This document shows positions 33,885 to 43,098 of a stretch of 64,000 nt of DNA, piece after piece. Position 1 is the stretch's first letter; every line of letters begins with the position of its first letter. Origin of the DNA: [Clostridium] innocuum (GTDB lineage Bacteria; Bacillota_I; Bacilli_A; Erysipelotrichales; Erysipelotrichaceae); the NCBI GenBank assembly GCA_012317185.1, contig CP048838.1, positions 1,984,001 to 2,048,000 on the forward strand. The letters are read 5' to 3'. The notes under the pieces were generated by a model, which saw only the letters and a program-made list of their open reading frames with translations, made no database searches and was not told where the DNA came from. Position numbers and translations under genes: made by a program.

Positions 33885-34209
33885 ACAGAATTTATTTTTA
33901 TGACTCAATTTTTGATGTAGTCCTATCGTTGCATATTGTGGAATGCTCGTCATCCCTGCATATACAAACCTGTTAAAGATAATACCTTGAAGCTTTGATT
34001 TCTAAAAGCTCGACGGACAGAGAAACATGCGTTGTTTGTCTATAAATGCTATCCTTTCCATGAGGAGTGATAAATGTGTGATGCGGCATTGTGTGAAAGA
34101 AAAATAAGACACGCATCATTTCTTCTAGAATAAGCATAATTTCTGATTTCTTAATCGTATAAATTATGATACAATATACCTAGTGAATTCGAATGGAAGA
34201 GGTGTCTGT
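33885..34209. other. Divergent intergenic region between rpsD and ezrA
   Basis: About 325 bp. A TACAAT (34170-34175) is a possible ezrA -10 with no clear -35. An 18-codon frame at 34074-34133 has GGAGTG before its ATG but no other support. Nothing else recognisable. Confidence 0.4.
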
Positions 34210-35964
34210 ATGGAGAATTTTATCAACAATGTCAAAAATGTTGTTTCCCTTGATGTTTTGATCTATATAGTGATTGCGCTGGTCGCCATCGTCATACTTA
34301 CGATCATCATGATGGTCCTGCGTCAAAAGCAGGCAAGAAAGCAATTGGATGAACTGGAGCTGAGCTACAACTCGCTGAAGGGAATTCCACTTGCTTTTAA
34401 ATTGAACAAGGCTGTGGCACTGTCACGGGTCAATGAGGAAATGAGTCAGCGTGTGGAAAGCTGCCGTACGGATTTTGACAATATTCAGGAGCAGCTGAAG
34501 GAATGCAGCGTTACACTGGCCGAGGCGGATGATCTGATCTATGTTCATAAAGCCAAGGCCGCAAAGCGGCGCATGGAGAAGCTACGGGAACAGATGGCAG
34601 AGCTGGAGGGTGTCGCAAAGGATGTCAATCAGGCACTGGACAGCATTTTGGAGCAGGAAAACGAGCAGCGTGTACATATCAATAAGCTGAAGGATGATTT
34701 TCGTATCATCAAGCGCAATATCAATGAGAACCGTGCCTCCTTCTCCCAGAGCTATGAATATCTGGAAATGGAGATTGCAGGTATTGAAAAGATGTTTTCA
34801 GCCTTTGAGGAATGGATGTTTGCGTCCGAATTCAACAAGGCCGCTGATCAGCAGAAGGAAATACGGGAATCTGTCGCTCATTTAAAGGAGCTGGTGGATG
34901 TCCTGCCATCCATGTATGAGCGTGCCAGAGGTGTTCTTCCGCGAGCAATCGATGAAGTCGGTTATCAGTATGCACAGGCGAAAAACAAGGGTGTGTATAC
35001 CGAGCATCTGGAGGTTCGCAAGAATCTGGATATCATCAGCGACATGCTGAAAAATGATTTGAATAAGCTTCGCAACGGAAATCCGAAGGATGTTCATGAG
35101 GATCTCAACGATTGTGAAAAACGCATTTCCCAGCTTGCCGAACAGCTGAGCAGGGAAGAGGGTGCCTTCGATGAGGTCAGCGACAATGTCGACATCCTCT
35201 TTGATACGATTCGCAGCATCAATATGGATGTGGAAGCTATCGAGGAGCTGTATAACCGCGTATATGAACGGTTTGGCTTTGAAAACTGGACCCAGCGGCT
35301 GCAGGAGGTGCATGAGCGCCTTTCTGTATTAAACGACATGCAGCGCAAGCTGGAGGCTGTCATCGCACAAAACAAGGTGCCATACTCCACAATACTGATT
35401 GCATATAAGGAGCTGGAGCAGAGTGCGGCTGCCTTCACCAATGAGGTTGGTGAAATGAAGCAGAAGCTCGACAATGCCTGCAGTGATGAGGAGCGGGCAA
35501 AGAAACAGCTGATCAAGCTGCAGCTGATTGTGAATGAAATTCGTGTGAAAATGTCCAAGCACCGGCTGCCGAGTGTTTCACAAAAATATGAGGATGACCT
35601 GCATAAAGGGGAAATCATGATCAAGGACATTCAGGTGATTCTGGATAATTCTCCGCTGGATGTCAAACGCCTGAACGCCGAGCTGCGCAGTGCGATTGAT
35701 TATATTTATACATTATATAACAGTGTGAATAATCTGGTGGGAATGGCAATTATGGTGGAAAATACGATTGTGTTTGGAAACCGGTATCGCTCCTCCTTTC
35801 CGGATATCGACAGTGAGCTGACAAGAGCAGAGCTGTGCTTTCGAAACGGGCAGTATACCAAGGCATTGAAAATCGGCATCCAGTGCATTGAGAAAATGCA
35901 TCCGGGAGCTTATGAAAAGCTGATCAACAAGAAGGATCCAAGTATCCTGAATGCGGGGGAGTAG
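34210..35964 (+). CDS. ezrA: Septation ring formation regulator EzrA
   Basis: A 584-residue protein with one N-terminal membrane helix (about 14-36, LIYIVIALVAIVILTIIMMV) and a cytoplasmic array of spectrin-like coiled coils for the rest. EzrA limits FtsZ ring formation and links it to PBP1 in Bacillus. The family name is supported by topology, length (Bacillus 562) and the ezrA-nifZ-thiI gene order next to rpsD. The start at 34210 is chosen for GAGGTG upstream. The next gene starts 1 base after its stop. Confidence 0.9.
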   Translation: MENFINNVKNVVSLDVLIYIVIALVAIVILTIIMMVLRQKQARKQLDELELSYNSLKGIPLAFKLNKAVALSRVNEEMSQRVESCRTDFDNIQEQLKECSVTLAEADDLIYVHKAKAAKRRMEKLREQMAELEGVAKDVNQALDSILEQENEQRVHINKLKDDFRIIKRNINENRASFSQSYEYLEMEIAGIEKMFSAFEEWMFASEFNKAADQQKEIRESVAHLKELVDVLPSMYERARGVLPRAIDEVGYQYAQAKNKGVYTEHLEVRKNLDIISDMLKNDLNKLRNGNPKDVHEDLNDCEKRISQLAEQLSREEGAFDEVSDNVDILFDTIRSINMDVEAIEELYNRVYERFGFENWTQRLQEVHERLSVLNDMQRKLEAVIAQNKVPYSTILIAYKELEQSAAAFTNEVGEMKQKLDNACSDEERAKKQLIKLQLIVNEIRVKMSKHRLPSVSQKYEDDLHKGEIMIKDIQVILDNSPLDVKRLNAELRSAIDYIYTLYNSVNNLVGMAIMVENTIVFGNRYRSSFPDIDSELTRAELCFRNGQYTKALKIGIQCIEKMHPGAYEKLINKKDPSILNAGE

Positions 35965-35965
35965 C

Positions 35966-37096
35966 ATGATTTATCTGGATTATGCCTCCACCACGCCGAT
36001 TTGCCCGGAAATTTTAAAAACCTATACCAGGCTTTTGGAGAAGCATTACGGCAACAGTGATTCTCTGCATGAGCTGGGAAGGGAAACCGGTAAATTGATG
36101 GAACAAAGCCGTGCACAGATTGCACAGCTTTTGCACGTTTATAAGGATGAGATTCTGTTTACCTCCTGTGCCAGCGAATCCAACAATGCGGCAATCAAGG
36201 GGGCAGCCTGGAAATATGCCAATCGCGGCAAGCATCTGATCACCACCTGTGTGGAGCATTCCAGCATTCATAATGCCATGAAACAGCTGCAGGAGGTTTT
36301 TGGATATGAGGTGACCTATCTTCCCGTGAATGCGAAGGGTTGCGTGGAAGTAGAAGATTTGAAGCAAGCATTACGAAAGGATACTGTTCTGGTATCCATG
36401 ATGATGGTGAATAATGAAACCGGGGCAGTGAATGCGATTCGTGAATGTGCCCAGTACGTGCACGCCAATTCCAGGGCACTCTTTCACATGGATGGTGTAC
36501 AGGCGCTGGGAAAGCTGGAGGTCGATCTTTCCTGTGTTGATCTGGCAACCTTTTCCGCCCATAAAATCTACGGACTGAAGGGCAGCGCTATCCTATATAA
36601 GAAAAGAAATGTAGAGCTGGTCCCGCTTATCAGCGGCGGTCAGCAGGAAAACGGACTGCGAGCCGGCACCAGCAATGCACCGACAAATATTGTGTTTGCG
36701 AAAACGCTGCGCCTTGCCATGGAACAGCGTGAGGATGCCTATGCCCATGTGCAAAAGCTGAACAGCTACCTTCGTAAAGCGCTGTCCACAATGGAGGATA
36801 TCGTGATCAATTCCCCAGAGGAAGGCAGCCCGTTTATCCTCAATATATCCAATCTGCGCATTGGCAGTGAAATCATGCTCAATGCACTGAATGCCAAAGG
36901 CTTTGCTGTTTCTGCCCAAAGCACGTGTTCATCACACAGTAAAGCGGTTTCCGCAGTTCTGCTTGCTATGGGGTTGGGGGAGCAGCGTGCAACCCATGCA
37001 ATACGCATATCCCTGTCGCATCTGACTACCAGAGAGGAAGTCGATGCCTTTTTACAGGCTTTAAAGGAGATCAATCATGACTATCGAACAAAATAA
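35966..37096 (+). CDS. Cysteine desulfurase (NifZ/IscS2 type, thiI-linked)
   Basis: A 376-residue class V aminotransferase that removes sulfur from cysteine as an enzyme-bound persulfide. Motifs: IYLDYASTTP at the N terminus, SCASESNNAAIKG, CVEHSSIHN and the PLP-lysine FSAHKIYGLKG. The persulfide cysteine lies in the AQSTCSSHSK segment. Immediate linkage and a 20-bp overlap with thiI indicate that it supplies sulfur for 4-thiouridine in tRNA, as Bacillus NifZ does. Confidence 0.94.
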   Translation: MIYLDYASTTPICPEILKTYTRLLEKHYGNSDSLHELGRETGKLMEQSRAQIAQLLHVYKDEILFTSCASESNNAAIKGAAWKYANRGKHLITTCVEHSSIHNAMKQLQEVFGYEVTYLPVNAKGCVEVEDLKQALRKDTVLVSMMMVNNETGAVNAIRECAQYVHANSRALFHMDGVQALGKLEVDLSCVDLATFSAHKIYGLKGSAILYKKRNVELVPLISGGQQENGLRAGTSNAPTNIVFAKTLRLAMEQREDAYAHVQKLNSYLRKALSTMEDIVINSPEEGSPFILNISNLRIGSEIMLNALNAKGFAVSAQSTCSSHSKAVSAVLLAMGLGEQRATHAIRISLSHLTTREEVDAFLQALKEINHDYRTK

Positions 37097-38285
37097 CATT
37101 GTATATAACCATATTCTTGTCCGCTTCGGAGAGCTGTCCACGAAGGGAAAGAATAAAAAGGATTTCATCAAGCGCTTATTAACAAATGTGAAAAATGCGC
37201 TTCGGGATTATGACAGACTGAGCTATGAGCGTACCCATGACAGACTGTACATCATGCTGAACGGAGAAGATCCGCACGCTGTCAGCGAGCATCTGCAGAA
37301 GGTATTCGGTATTTCCTCCTTTTCCTTCGCAATCCGCGTGGATTCCGATATCGAGGCGATGAAGCAAACGGCACTGCAGGTGGCGAAGGAAAGCGATGCA
37401 CGGACCTTTAAAATCGAAGCACGCAGAAGTCACAAGCTGTTTCCGATGATTTCCGATGAAATCAACCGTGCTGTTGCCGGAGAGATTCTGCGGAACACTG
37501 AACTGAAGGTGAATGTGCGAGAGCCGCAGTTACGCATCCAGATCGAGGTGCATCAGGAGGATACCTATATTATGACTGGCAGAATTGCCGGGGCAGGCGG
37601 TTATCCGGTCGGTGTCGGCGGGAAGGCGCTGGTCATGCTGTCCGGTGGAATTGATTCCCCGGTCGCATCCTATCTGACCATGAAGCGCGGCGTTGCGATC
37701 GAATGCGTTCATTATGCATCACCACCATACACCAGTCAGGCAGCACAGGACAAGGTACTTGAGCTTGCCCGTCAGCTTGCCCCGTATCAGGGACATATTC
37801 GTGTCCATGTGGTGCCTTTTACAGACTTACAGCTTGCCATCTATAAAAACTGTGATGAAAGCTATGCCATTACGATAATGCGCCGTATGATGTATCGCAT
37901 TGCACAGCGGCTTTGCGAGCAGCAGCACTGTCTTGCCATTGTCAATGGGGAAAGCATCGGACAGGTAGCGAGTCAGACACTGGAAAGTATGCAAACCATT
38001 AACTGTGTAACGACAACACCGGTTATTCGTCCGGTTGCCTGCATGGACAAGGTGGAAATCATCAATGTTTCCCGTGCCATTGACACCTATGATATCTCCA
38101 TACAGCCCTTTGAGGACTGCTGTACGATATTTACGCCGAAAAACCCGGTAACCAAACCGACGATTCAGCGCTCAGAACGGCTGGAGGCGCGCTTTGATTA
38201 TGAGTCTTTGCTGCAGGAATGCATCGAGAAGACAGAGCATGTGGATGTATACCCGAAAGCGAAGCTTGATGAGGATATTTTTTAG
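37077..38285 (+). CDS. thiI: tRNA 4-thiouridine synthetase ThiI
   Basis: A 402-residue ThiI that makes s4U8 in tRNA. Order: N-terminal ferredoxin-like and THUMP domains (YNHILVRFGELSTKGKNKKD near the start, MKQTALQVAKESDARTFKIE), then the PP-loop ATPase (MLSGGIDSPVASYLTMKRG). The C-terminal rhodanese domain of the E. coli enzyme is absent, as usual in Bacillota. It overlaps the cysteine desulfurase, its sulfur donor. Confidence 0.96.
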   Translation: MTIEQNNIVYNHILVRFGELSTKGKNKKDFIKRLLTNVKNALRDYDRLSYERTHDRLYIMLNGEDPHAVSEHLQKVFGISSFSFAIRVDSDIEAMKQTALQVAKESDARTFKIEARRSHKLFPMISDEINRAVAGEILRNTELKVNVREPQLRIQIEVHQEDTYIMTGRIAGAGGYPVGVGGKALVMLSGGIDSPVASYLTMKRGVAIECVHYASPPYTSQAAQDKVLELARQLAPYQGHIRVHVVPFTDLQLAIYKNCDESYAITIMRRMMYRIAQRLCEQQHCLAIVNGESIGQVASQTLESMQTINCVTTTPVIRPVACMDKVEIINVSRAIDTYDISIQPFEDCCTIFTPKNPVTKPTIQRSERLEARFDYESLLQECIEKTEHVDVYPKAKLDEDIF

Positions 38286-38300
38286 TATAAATTGACAACA

Positions 38301-38328
38301 CTCACCCATACTAACAATGTGAGGTGAG
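38301..38328 (+). promoter_or_regulatory. Inverted repeat that could mask the ribosome binding site
   Basis: CTCACC (38301-38306) is perfectly complementary to GGTGAG (38323-38328), the ribosome binding site of the next gene, across a 16-base loop. A TTGACA (38292-38297) lies just before it, without a good -10. Confidence 0.4.
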
Positions 38329-38332
38329 AATA

Positions 38333-38566
38333 ATGGAAAGAAGAAAACAGTACAACGAAAAACAAGTTGAGCAGGACTTATATCAGTACGAAATGGGTAT
38401 TGAATTAGGTGCTGACGTTGAAGCTGAAAAGAGAAATCATCAGAAAGAATACGACAAAGAGCATTCTTCTCAGGATTTCAAAAACAACTTCAATAACAAC
38501 AACCAGAGCAACTCCCAGAGAAACAACCAGAACCAGCGCAACAACAACCAGAATCAAAATCGTTAA
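38333..38566 (+). CDS. Small Asn/Gln-rich hydrophilic protein
   Basis: A 77-residue protein not recognised. The first 45 residues are charged (MERRKQYNEKQVEQDLYQYE, then LGADVEAEKRNHQKEYDKEH); the last 30 consist almost only of Asn, Gln, Ser and Arg (NNNNQSNSQRNNQNQRNN). It has no signal peptide or membrane segment. GAGGTGAG precedes the ATG at good spacing, and a terminator follows, so it is very likely a real gene. Codon use (AAC, CAG, AAA) looks like that of an abundant protein. Its low-complexity tail and charge recall small spore- or stress-related proteins, but that is only a guess. Confidence 0.75.
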   Translation: MERRKQYNEKQVEQDLYQYEMGIELGADVEAEKRNHQKEYDKEHSSQDFKNNFNNNNQSNSQRNNQNQRNNNQNQNR

Positions 38567-38577
38567 GGCTGGCACAA

Positions 38578-38624
38578 AAAAAACCGCTCCTCTTCCGATT
38601 GGAAAACAGGAGTGGTTTTTTTTT
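38578..38624. terminator. Bidirectional terminator between convergent genes
   Basis: AAACCGCTCCT (38581-38591) pairs with AGGAGTGGTTT (38608-38618), with an inner TTCC/GGAA stem and T runs on both strands. It overlaps the nitroreductase stop. Confidence 0.85.
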
Positions 38625-39165
38625 ATGTTTCGTAATACGTTACGATATCGTCCAGCTTCTTACGCTTTGGCTTCTCAGGGTCCATGGCCTTGTAGCCGAC
38701 ACTGATGACGCTGACAATAATTTCCGTCTCTGGGATGTTGAGAAGTCTTTGTATGGCTTTTGCATCACGGATGCCCATCACAAGGGTATCAAGCCCAAGA
38801 TCCCTTGCCTTTAATAAAAGATTTTCATTATGCAGGCCCAGATCATAGGCACCCCACAGATTTCCGAGCTCATTGCTCGGGGTACCGTCCTTATCAAAGC
38901 CGGCCACATCCTTTACAAAGCTTGTGACAATGAGTACCGGAGCATCCTTTGTGTTTTCTGCATTAAAGGGGGCCAGACCTTCCTGCTTCATAGCCTGCAG
39001 TATGGTCGAAGATGTGATGACGTGATAGCGTGCTGTCTGGGAATTCTTCCAGCTCGGTGCCTCCATGGCACAGCGAAGCATTGCTTCGATATCCTCTTTT
39101 GCCACCGGTCTTGCGGCATATTTACGGATGCTTTTTCTTGTGACTGCAACTTCATTAAATTCCAT
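38623..39165 (-). CDS. Nitroreductase-family FMN oxidoreductase
   Basis: A 180-residue flavoprotein of the nitroreductase fold. The N terminus TRKSIRKYAARPV is the FMN-phosphate contact typical of the family, followed by APSWKNSQTARYHVIT and the C-terminal DTLVMGIRDAKAIQRLL and SVISVGYKA. These enzymes reduce nitro groups, quinones or related compounds with NAD(P)H; the physiological substrate cannot be read from sequence. The start at 39165 is chosen for AGAGGTG upstream. Confidence 0.92.
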   Translation of the reverse strand: MEFNEVAVTRKSIRKYAARPVAKEDIEAMLRCAMEAPSWKNSQTARYHVITSSTILQAMKQEGLAPFNAENTKDAPVLIVTSFVKDVAGFDKDGTPSNELGNLWGAYDLGLHNENLLLKARDLGLDTLVMGIRDAKAIQRLLNIPETEIIVSVISVGYKAMDPEKPKRKKLDDIVTYYET

Positions 39166-39277
39166 TAAAATCACCTCTTTGTATTTATTTTACTACAATT
39201 TCCCTTAAATTTCCGTAATTAAGCAAACTTTTCCTATTTTGCCTGTGGTATACTTAGATAGGAAATGAGGTAGGTAT

Positions 39278-40096
39278 ATGCTGTTATGTCCGAAATGCGG
39301 AAATAAACTGGTCAGGGAGGAACGCGTATGGCGCTGTCAGAATAACCATTCCTATGACATTGCAAAGCGCGGATATGTCAATCTGGCGCTGCATCATAAA
39401 GCGCTCAGCGGGGATGATCGGGAAATGGTAAAGGCACGCACACGATTTTTATCCCATGGATATTATGCACCGCTGCAGGCTGCACTGGTTGAGCTGGTAC
39501 GGGGCTATCATCCGTCAGTCGTCATAGATGCAGGCTGTGGGGAGGGGTATTATACGAACAGAGTGAAACAGGAAACGGAAACACTGCTTGGCTTTGACTT
39601 ATCCAAGTATGCAGTCGATGAAGCGTGCAAGGCCAGAAGCGGTGCGGTATATGCGGTGGCGAGTGTTTTCCATATGCCCCTGTGTGATGCCTGTGCCGAT
39701 ATGGTGCTTTCTGTGTTTGCGCCGTTTCAGGCAGAGGAATTTCTGCGTGTCTTACAGCCGGGTGGTATCTTCATCAAGGTTGGTCCCGGTCCGCAGCATC
39801 TGATGGGGCTCAAGGAAATCCTGTATGATGTGCCCTATGAAAATCCGTCGGAAACGCTGCAGCAGGAGGGCTTCATTCTGGAAAAAACGCAGACGGTGGA
39901 AGCTACTATCTGTATTCGGGATGCAGCTGATATTCAGGCACTGTTTCATATGACGCCCTATTACTGGAAAACACCAAAGGATGCGGCTATGCTCTTGCAG
40001 GAGCTGGATGAGCTGAAAACGAAAATTCAGTTTCAAATCGAAATCTATCGCAAAGATGAAAACATGCTTAACAAACAAGAGCAGGCTATGCTATAA
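39278..40096 (+). CDS. rlmA: 23S rRNA guanine methyltransferase, RlmA type
   Basis: A 272-residue protein with an N-terminal zinc ribbon (CPKCGNKL, CQNNHSYD) and the linker DIAKRGYVNLAL, both diagnostic of RlmA, then a Rossmann methyltransferase (VIDAGCGEGYYTNRV). RlmA I methylates G745 and RlmA II (TlrB) G748 of 23S rRNA, the latter conferring tylosin resistance; which one applies cannot be settled here. It lies 37 bp before ffh. Confidence 0.88.
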   Translation: MLLCPKCGNKLVREERVWRCQNNHSYDIAKRGYVNLALHHKALSGDDREMVKARTRFLSHGYYAPLQAALVELVRGYHPSVVIDAGCGEGYYTNRVKQETETLLGFDLSKYAVDEACKARSGAVYAVASVFHMPLCDACADMVLSVFAPFQAEEFLRVLQPGGIFIKVGPGPQHLMGLKEILYDVPYENPSETLQQEGFILEKTQTVEATICIRDAADIQALFHMTPYYWKTPKDAAMLLQELDELKTKIQFQIEIYRKDENMLNKQEQAML

Positions 40097-40133
40097 TGTG
40101 ATACAGGTATTAGGAGAAAGGCGGTAAACAGGT

Positions 40134-41546
40134 ATGGCATTTGAATCACTAAGTGAACGTCTGGGAAAGGCGTTTAAAAATATAACCGGAAAGGGAAAGC
40201 TGAGCGAAAAAAATATGAACGACATGCTGCGCGAGGTGCGTATGTCGTTGCTGGAGGCCGATGTTAATTACGGCGTCGTTAAGGATTTCATTGCCCGCGT
40301 AAAGGAACAGGCACTGGGAACGGAGGTCATGACCTCTCTGAATCCGGGGCAGATGGTTGTAAAAATCGTTCATGACGAAATCGTAGCGCTGCTGGGAAGC
40401 GAGGATGCTCCGGTAAATTATAAAAGCAGTGGAATAACAACTGTCATGATGGTGGGTCTGCAGGGTACCGGTAAAACAACGGCATCCGCAAAGATCGCCA
40501 ACGTAATGAAGAAAAAGCAGAGCCGCAAGCCGTTGCTGGTAGCCTGTGATGTTATTCGTCCTGCAGCGATTGAACAGCTGAAAACACTGGGGGAAAGCAT
40601 TGGTGTTGAGGTCTTTTCACTTGGTGTGGAGACCAAGGCGCTGGAAACAGCGAAGCAGTCAATGGATTATGCCAAGGAAAACGGCTATGATACCGTGCTC
40701 TTTGATACTGCCGGGCGTCTGCATATTGATGAAGAGCTGATGCAGGAGCTGTCCGATATCAAGGCTTTTGTACATCCGGATGATATTTTGCTGACTGTCG
40801 ATGCAATGACCGGACAGGATATTGTGAATGTTGCAGGCAGCTTCCATGAACAGCTGGAGGTTACCGGTCTCGTATTGACGAAGCTGGATGGTGATTCCAG
40901 AGGCGGTGGTATTCTGTCTGTGCGCTCCATCACACAGGTTCCGGTAAAGTTTGTCGGTCTGGGTGAAAAAATTGACGACTTGGATGTGTTCCATCCGGAT
41001 CGTATGGCCGATCGTATTCTGGGCATGGGAGATATCATGTCTCTGGTCGAGCAGGCACAGGATAAAATGGATATCGAAGCGAGCACGAAATCTGCGAATC
41101 GCATGATGAGCGGACAGTTTACTCTGACAGACATGCTTGTGCAGTTCCAGCAGCTTGAAAAAATGGGGTCTCTGGGCGGTATGATGAAGCTGATTCCGGG
41201 GATGAACCAGCTGGCAGGGCAGATCGACGAAGCCAAAGCCGGCAACAAAATGAAGAAAAGCACCGCAATCATTCAGAGTATGACGATGGAGGAGCGGGAG
41301 AATCCCAATATCCTTCGTGCATCCAGAAAGAATCGTATTGCCAAAGGTAGTGGTACAACGGTAGCGGATGTAAACCGGCTGTTGAATGAATATGAGAAAA
41401 TGAAGCAGGTCATGAAGCAGATGGGTGCTATGACCAAGTCCGGTAAAATGCCGAACATGGGCGGTATGGGAGCCATGGGGGCGATGAAAAACATGCGCAG
41501 CATGAATAAGATGATGCGTCAGGGCGGAAAACGAGGAAAACGATAA
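40134..41546 (+). CDS. ffh: Signal recognition particle protein Ffh
   Basis: A 470-residue SRP54 GTPase that targets membrane proteins co-translationally. The N domain is followed by the G domain with GLQGTGKTT (G1), DVIRPAAIEQL, DTAGRLHIDEEL and TKLDGDSRGG. The methionine-rich M domain at the C terminus (from about 300) binds 4.5S/6S RNA, ending in a Gly/Met-rich run and RQGGKRGKR. The usual upstream partner ylxM is not present. Confidence 0.97.
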   Translation: MAFESLSERLGKAFKNITGKGKLSEKNMNDMLREVRMSLLEADVNYGVVKDFIARVKEQALGTEVMTSLNPGQMVVKIVHDEIVALLGSEDAPVNYKSSGITTVMMVGLQGTGKTTASAKIANVMKKKQSRKPLLVACDVIRPAAIEQLKTLGESIGVEVFSLGVETKALETAKQSMDYAKENGYDTVLFDTAGRLHIDEELMQELSDIKAFVHPDDILLTVDAMTGQDIVNVAGSFHEQLEVTGLVLTKLDGDSRGGGILSVRSITQVPVKFVGLGEKIDDLDVFHPDRMADRILGMGDIMSLVEQAQDKMDIEASTKSANRMMSGQFTLTDMLVQFQQLEKMGSLGGMMKLIPGMNQLAGQIDEAKAGNKMKKSTAIIQSMTMEERENPNILRASRKNRIAKGSGTTVADVNRLLNEYEKMKQVMKQMGAMTKSGKMPNMGGMGAMGAMKNMRSMNKMMRQGGKRGKR

Positions 41547-41572
41547 CAAGGCATACACTGCCTTGTTTTTAT
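41545..41572 (+). terminator. Intrinsic terminator after ffh
   Basis: ACAAGGCA (41546-41553) pairs with TGCCTTGT (41559-41566), followed by TTTTATT. Confidence 0.87.
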
Positions 41573-41701
41573 TAAAAGGAAGGTGTAGTTAACTGTTGGT
41601 CAAAAAGGTTGCTTACGATTCTGATTTCAAAAGGAGATTACAATCAGTGATACCAATCAAGATTTGATGAATGCAATACGTATTTTGTGAGGAGGGTGTT
41701 T

Positions 41702-42682
41702 ATGAAGGTATTTGTATATGGCTATCGAAAAGAGGAAGCTGCTTATTTCAGTGCCTGTGCAAAAGCGATGCAGCTGGAAATCGGTACCTGTGCACAGCGA
41801 CCGACACTGGAAAATGCACAGCTTTGTCAGGGCTATGAATGCATCAGTGTGCTATCAACACCGATCGATGCTGCATTGCTGCAGAAATTGCAGGAGGTAG
41901 GTGTCCGCTTTCTGTCAACACGTACTGTCGGCTATGATCACATTGACCTTGCTTATGCCAGAAAAATCGGTATTCATATTGGAAATGCAACCTATGCGAG
42001 TGAGAGTGTGGCGGACTATACGATTATGCTGATTCTGATGGCATTGCGTAAAATGAAGCTGATTTTGCAGAGTGCGGTCAGTCAGGATTATTCCTTTGAT
42101 GCGGTATTGGGCAGCAATCTGAAGGGAAAAACACTCGGAGTGATTGGGACGGGAGCCATCGGACAGACGCTCATTCGTCATATAGCCGGCTTTGATTGCC
42201 GAATACTTGCCTATAATCCACATCCGCGAAAGGAAATGGAGCAATATGTGACCTATGTGGATTTGAATACCCTGTATCAAAACAGCGACATTATCACGCT
42301 GCATGTACCGTTAAACGATGCCACCTACCATTTGCTCAATGAAGCGGCTTTTGCCCGGATGAAGCCTGGTGTAATCATCGTGAATACAGCACGCGGTCCT
42401 CTGATCGATAATACGGCGTTGATTGCTGCGATAGAATCAGGAAAGGTCGGTGCAGCTGCGCTGGATGTCGTCGAGGGAGAAACCGGTATCTATTACAATC
42501 GAAGGAAAGGGAAGATACTGAAGCAGCATGATATGGCTGTATTAAACTCCTTTCCCAATGTACTGCTAACACCGCATCTCGCTTTCTTAACCGATGATTC
42601 CTATCGGGATATGGTGACACATTCGATGAAGAGCTGCTATCTGTTTATGCACGGTGAGGAAAATCCATGGCTTATTCAGTAG
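41702..42682 (+). CDS. D-2-hydroxyacid dehydrogenase, probably D-lactate dehydrogenase
   Basis: A 326-residue NAD-dependent dehydrogenase. The N-terminal KVFVYGYRKEE, nucleotide motif VIGTGAIGQ, catalytic arginine in NTARGPLID, glutamate in DVVEGETGIYY, and histidine in LTPHLAFLT are all in place. YNRRKGKIL after VEGE and the VGYDHIDL segment resemble the D-lactate dehydrogenase/VanH branch. Role is probably pyruvate to D-lactate in fermentation or for cell-wall precursors. The start at 41702 is chosen for GAGGAGGG upstream. A monocistronic unit. Confidence 0.9.
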   Translation: MKVFVYGYRKEEAAYFSACAKAMQLEIGTCAQRPTLENAQLCQGYECISVLSTPIDAALLQKLQEVGVRFLSTRTVGYDHIDLAYARKIGIHIGNATYASESVADYTIMLILMALRKMKLILQSAVSQDYSFDAVLGSNLKGKTLGVIGTGAIGQTLIRHIAGFDCRILAYNPHPRKEMEQYVTYVDLNTLYQNSDIITLHVPLNDATYHLLNEAAFARMKPGVIIVNTARGPLIDNTALIAAIESGKVGAAALDVVEGETGIYYNRRKGKILKQHDMAVLNSFPNVLLTPHLAFLTDDSYRDMVTHSMKSCYLFMHGEENPWLIQ

Positions 42683-42763
42683 AGGGATGGATAATCAGAC
42701 TGCAAAACCTGATGAGAGGCTTTCACACTTTTTTCAGTATAGGAGTCGATTGATATATATGAT

Positions 42764-42795
42764 GAAAAGGGTCAAGTTTATGTTGATCCTTTTTG
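42764..42795 (+). terminator. Terminator-like hairpin after the dehydrogenase
   Basis: AAAAGGGTCAA (42765-42775) pairs with TTGATCCTTTT (42783-42793, one G-T) and a T run. It overlaps the 3' end of the minus-strand small ORF and may serve both strands. Confidence 0.75.
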
Positions 42796-42882
42796 TTCAC
42801 ACATGATCAGGATGATTTCCGGCTCGGAGCCTTGGTCTGGTTTTTTGATCACGGTTACAACAAGAAAGTGAACATAATGCAT
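42778..42882 (-). CDS. Candidate 34-residue small protein
   Basis: A short minus-strand frame starting ATG at 42882 with a strong AAGGAGGAG site 6 bases upstream. It encodes MHYVHFLVVTVI, then a polar PDQGSEPEI, then ILIMCEQKGST and a TAA. I do not recognise it. The strong ribosome binding site and the terminator at its end argue for translation. No promoter with both hexamers is visible upstream. It could be a regulatory peptide, a type I toxin-like peptide, or chance. Confidence 0.45.
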   Translation of the reverse strand: MHYVHFLVVTVIKKPDQGSEPEIILIMCEQKGST

Positions 42883-43098
42883 GATTCTCCTCCTTGCAGC
42901 TAAAACTGATCCTTGGAGTGGAGTGCATGCTTTCCCTTTGCAGCAGCCTGCAAACAAGGCTGTTTTACTATTTGCGAATTGCTGAAGCAGCTGTATAGGT
43001 CTTTACATGAGCATGACTGCATACAAGCGGTAGGCTGATTATGTCCTACAGGTGCTAATTGTTTTTCACTGCAACTTTTCTGCTCATATAATCGTGTT
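42883..43098. other. Non-coding stretch before the sigma-factor gene
   Basis: No gene seen. CAGCCT (42944-42949) and AGGCTG (42957-42962) with TTTTACTATTT after them form a weak terminator-like hairpin on the plus strand. Confidence 0.4.

Noticed and set aside
40659..41558. Minus-strand frame of about 300 codons opposite ffh
   Set aside because: Antisense shadow with His-rich composition and no start signal.
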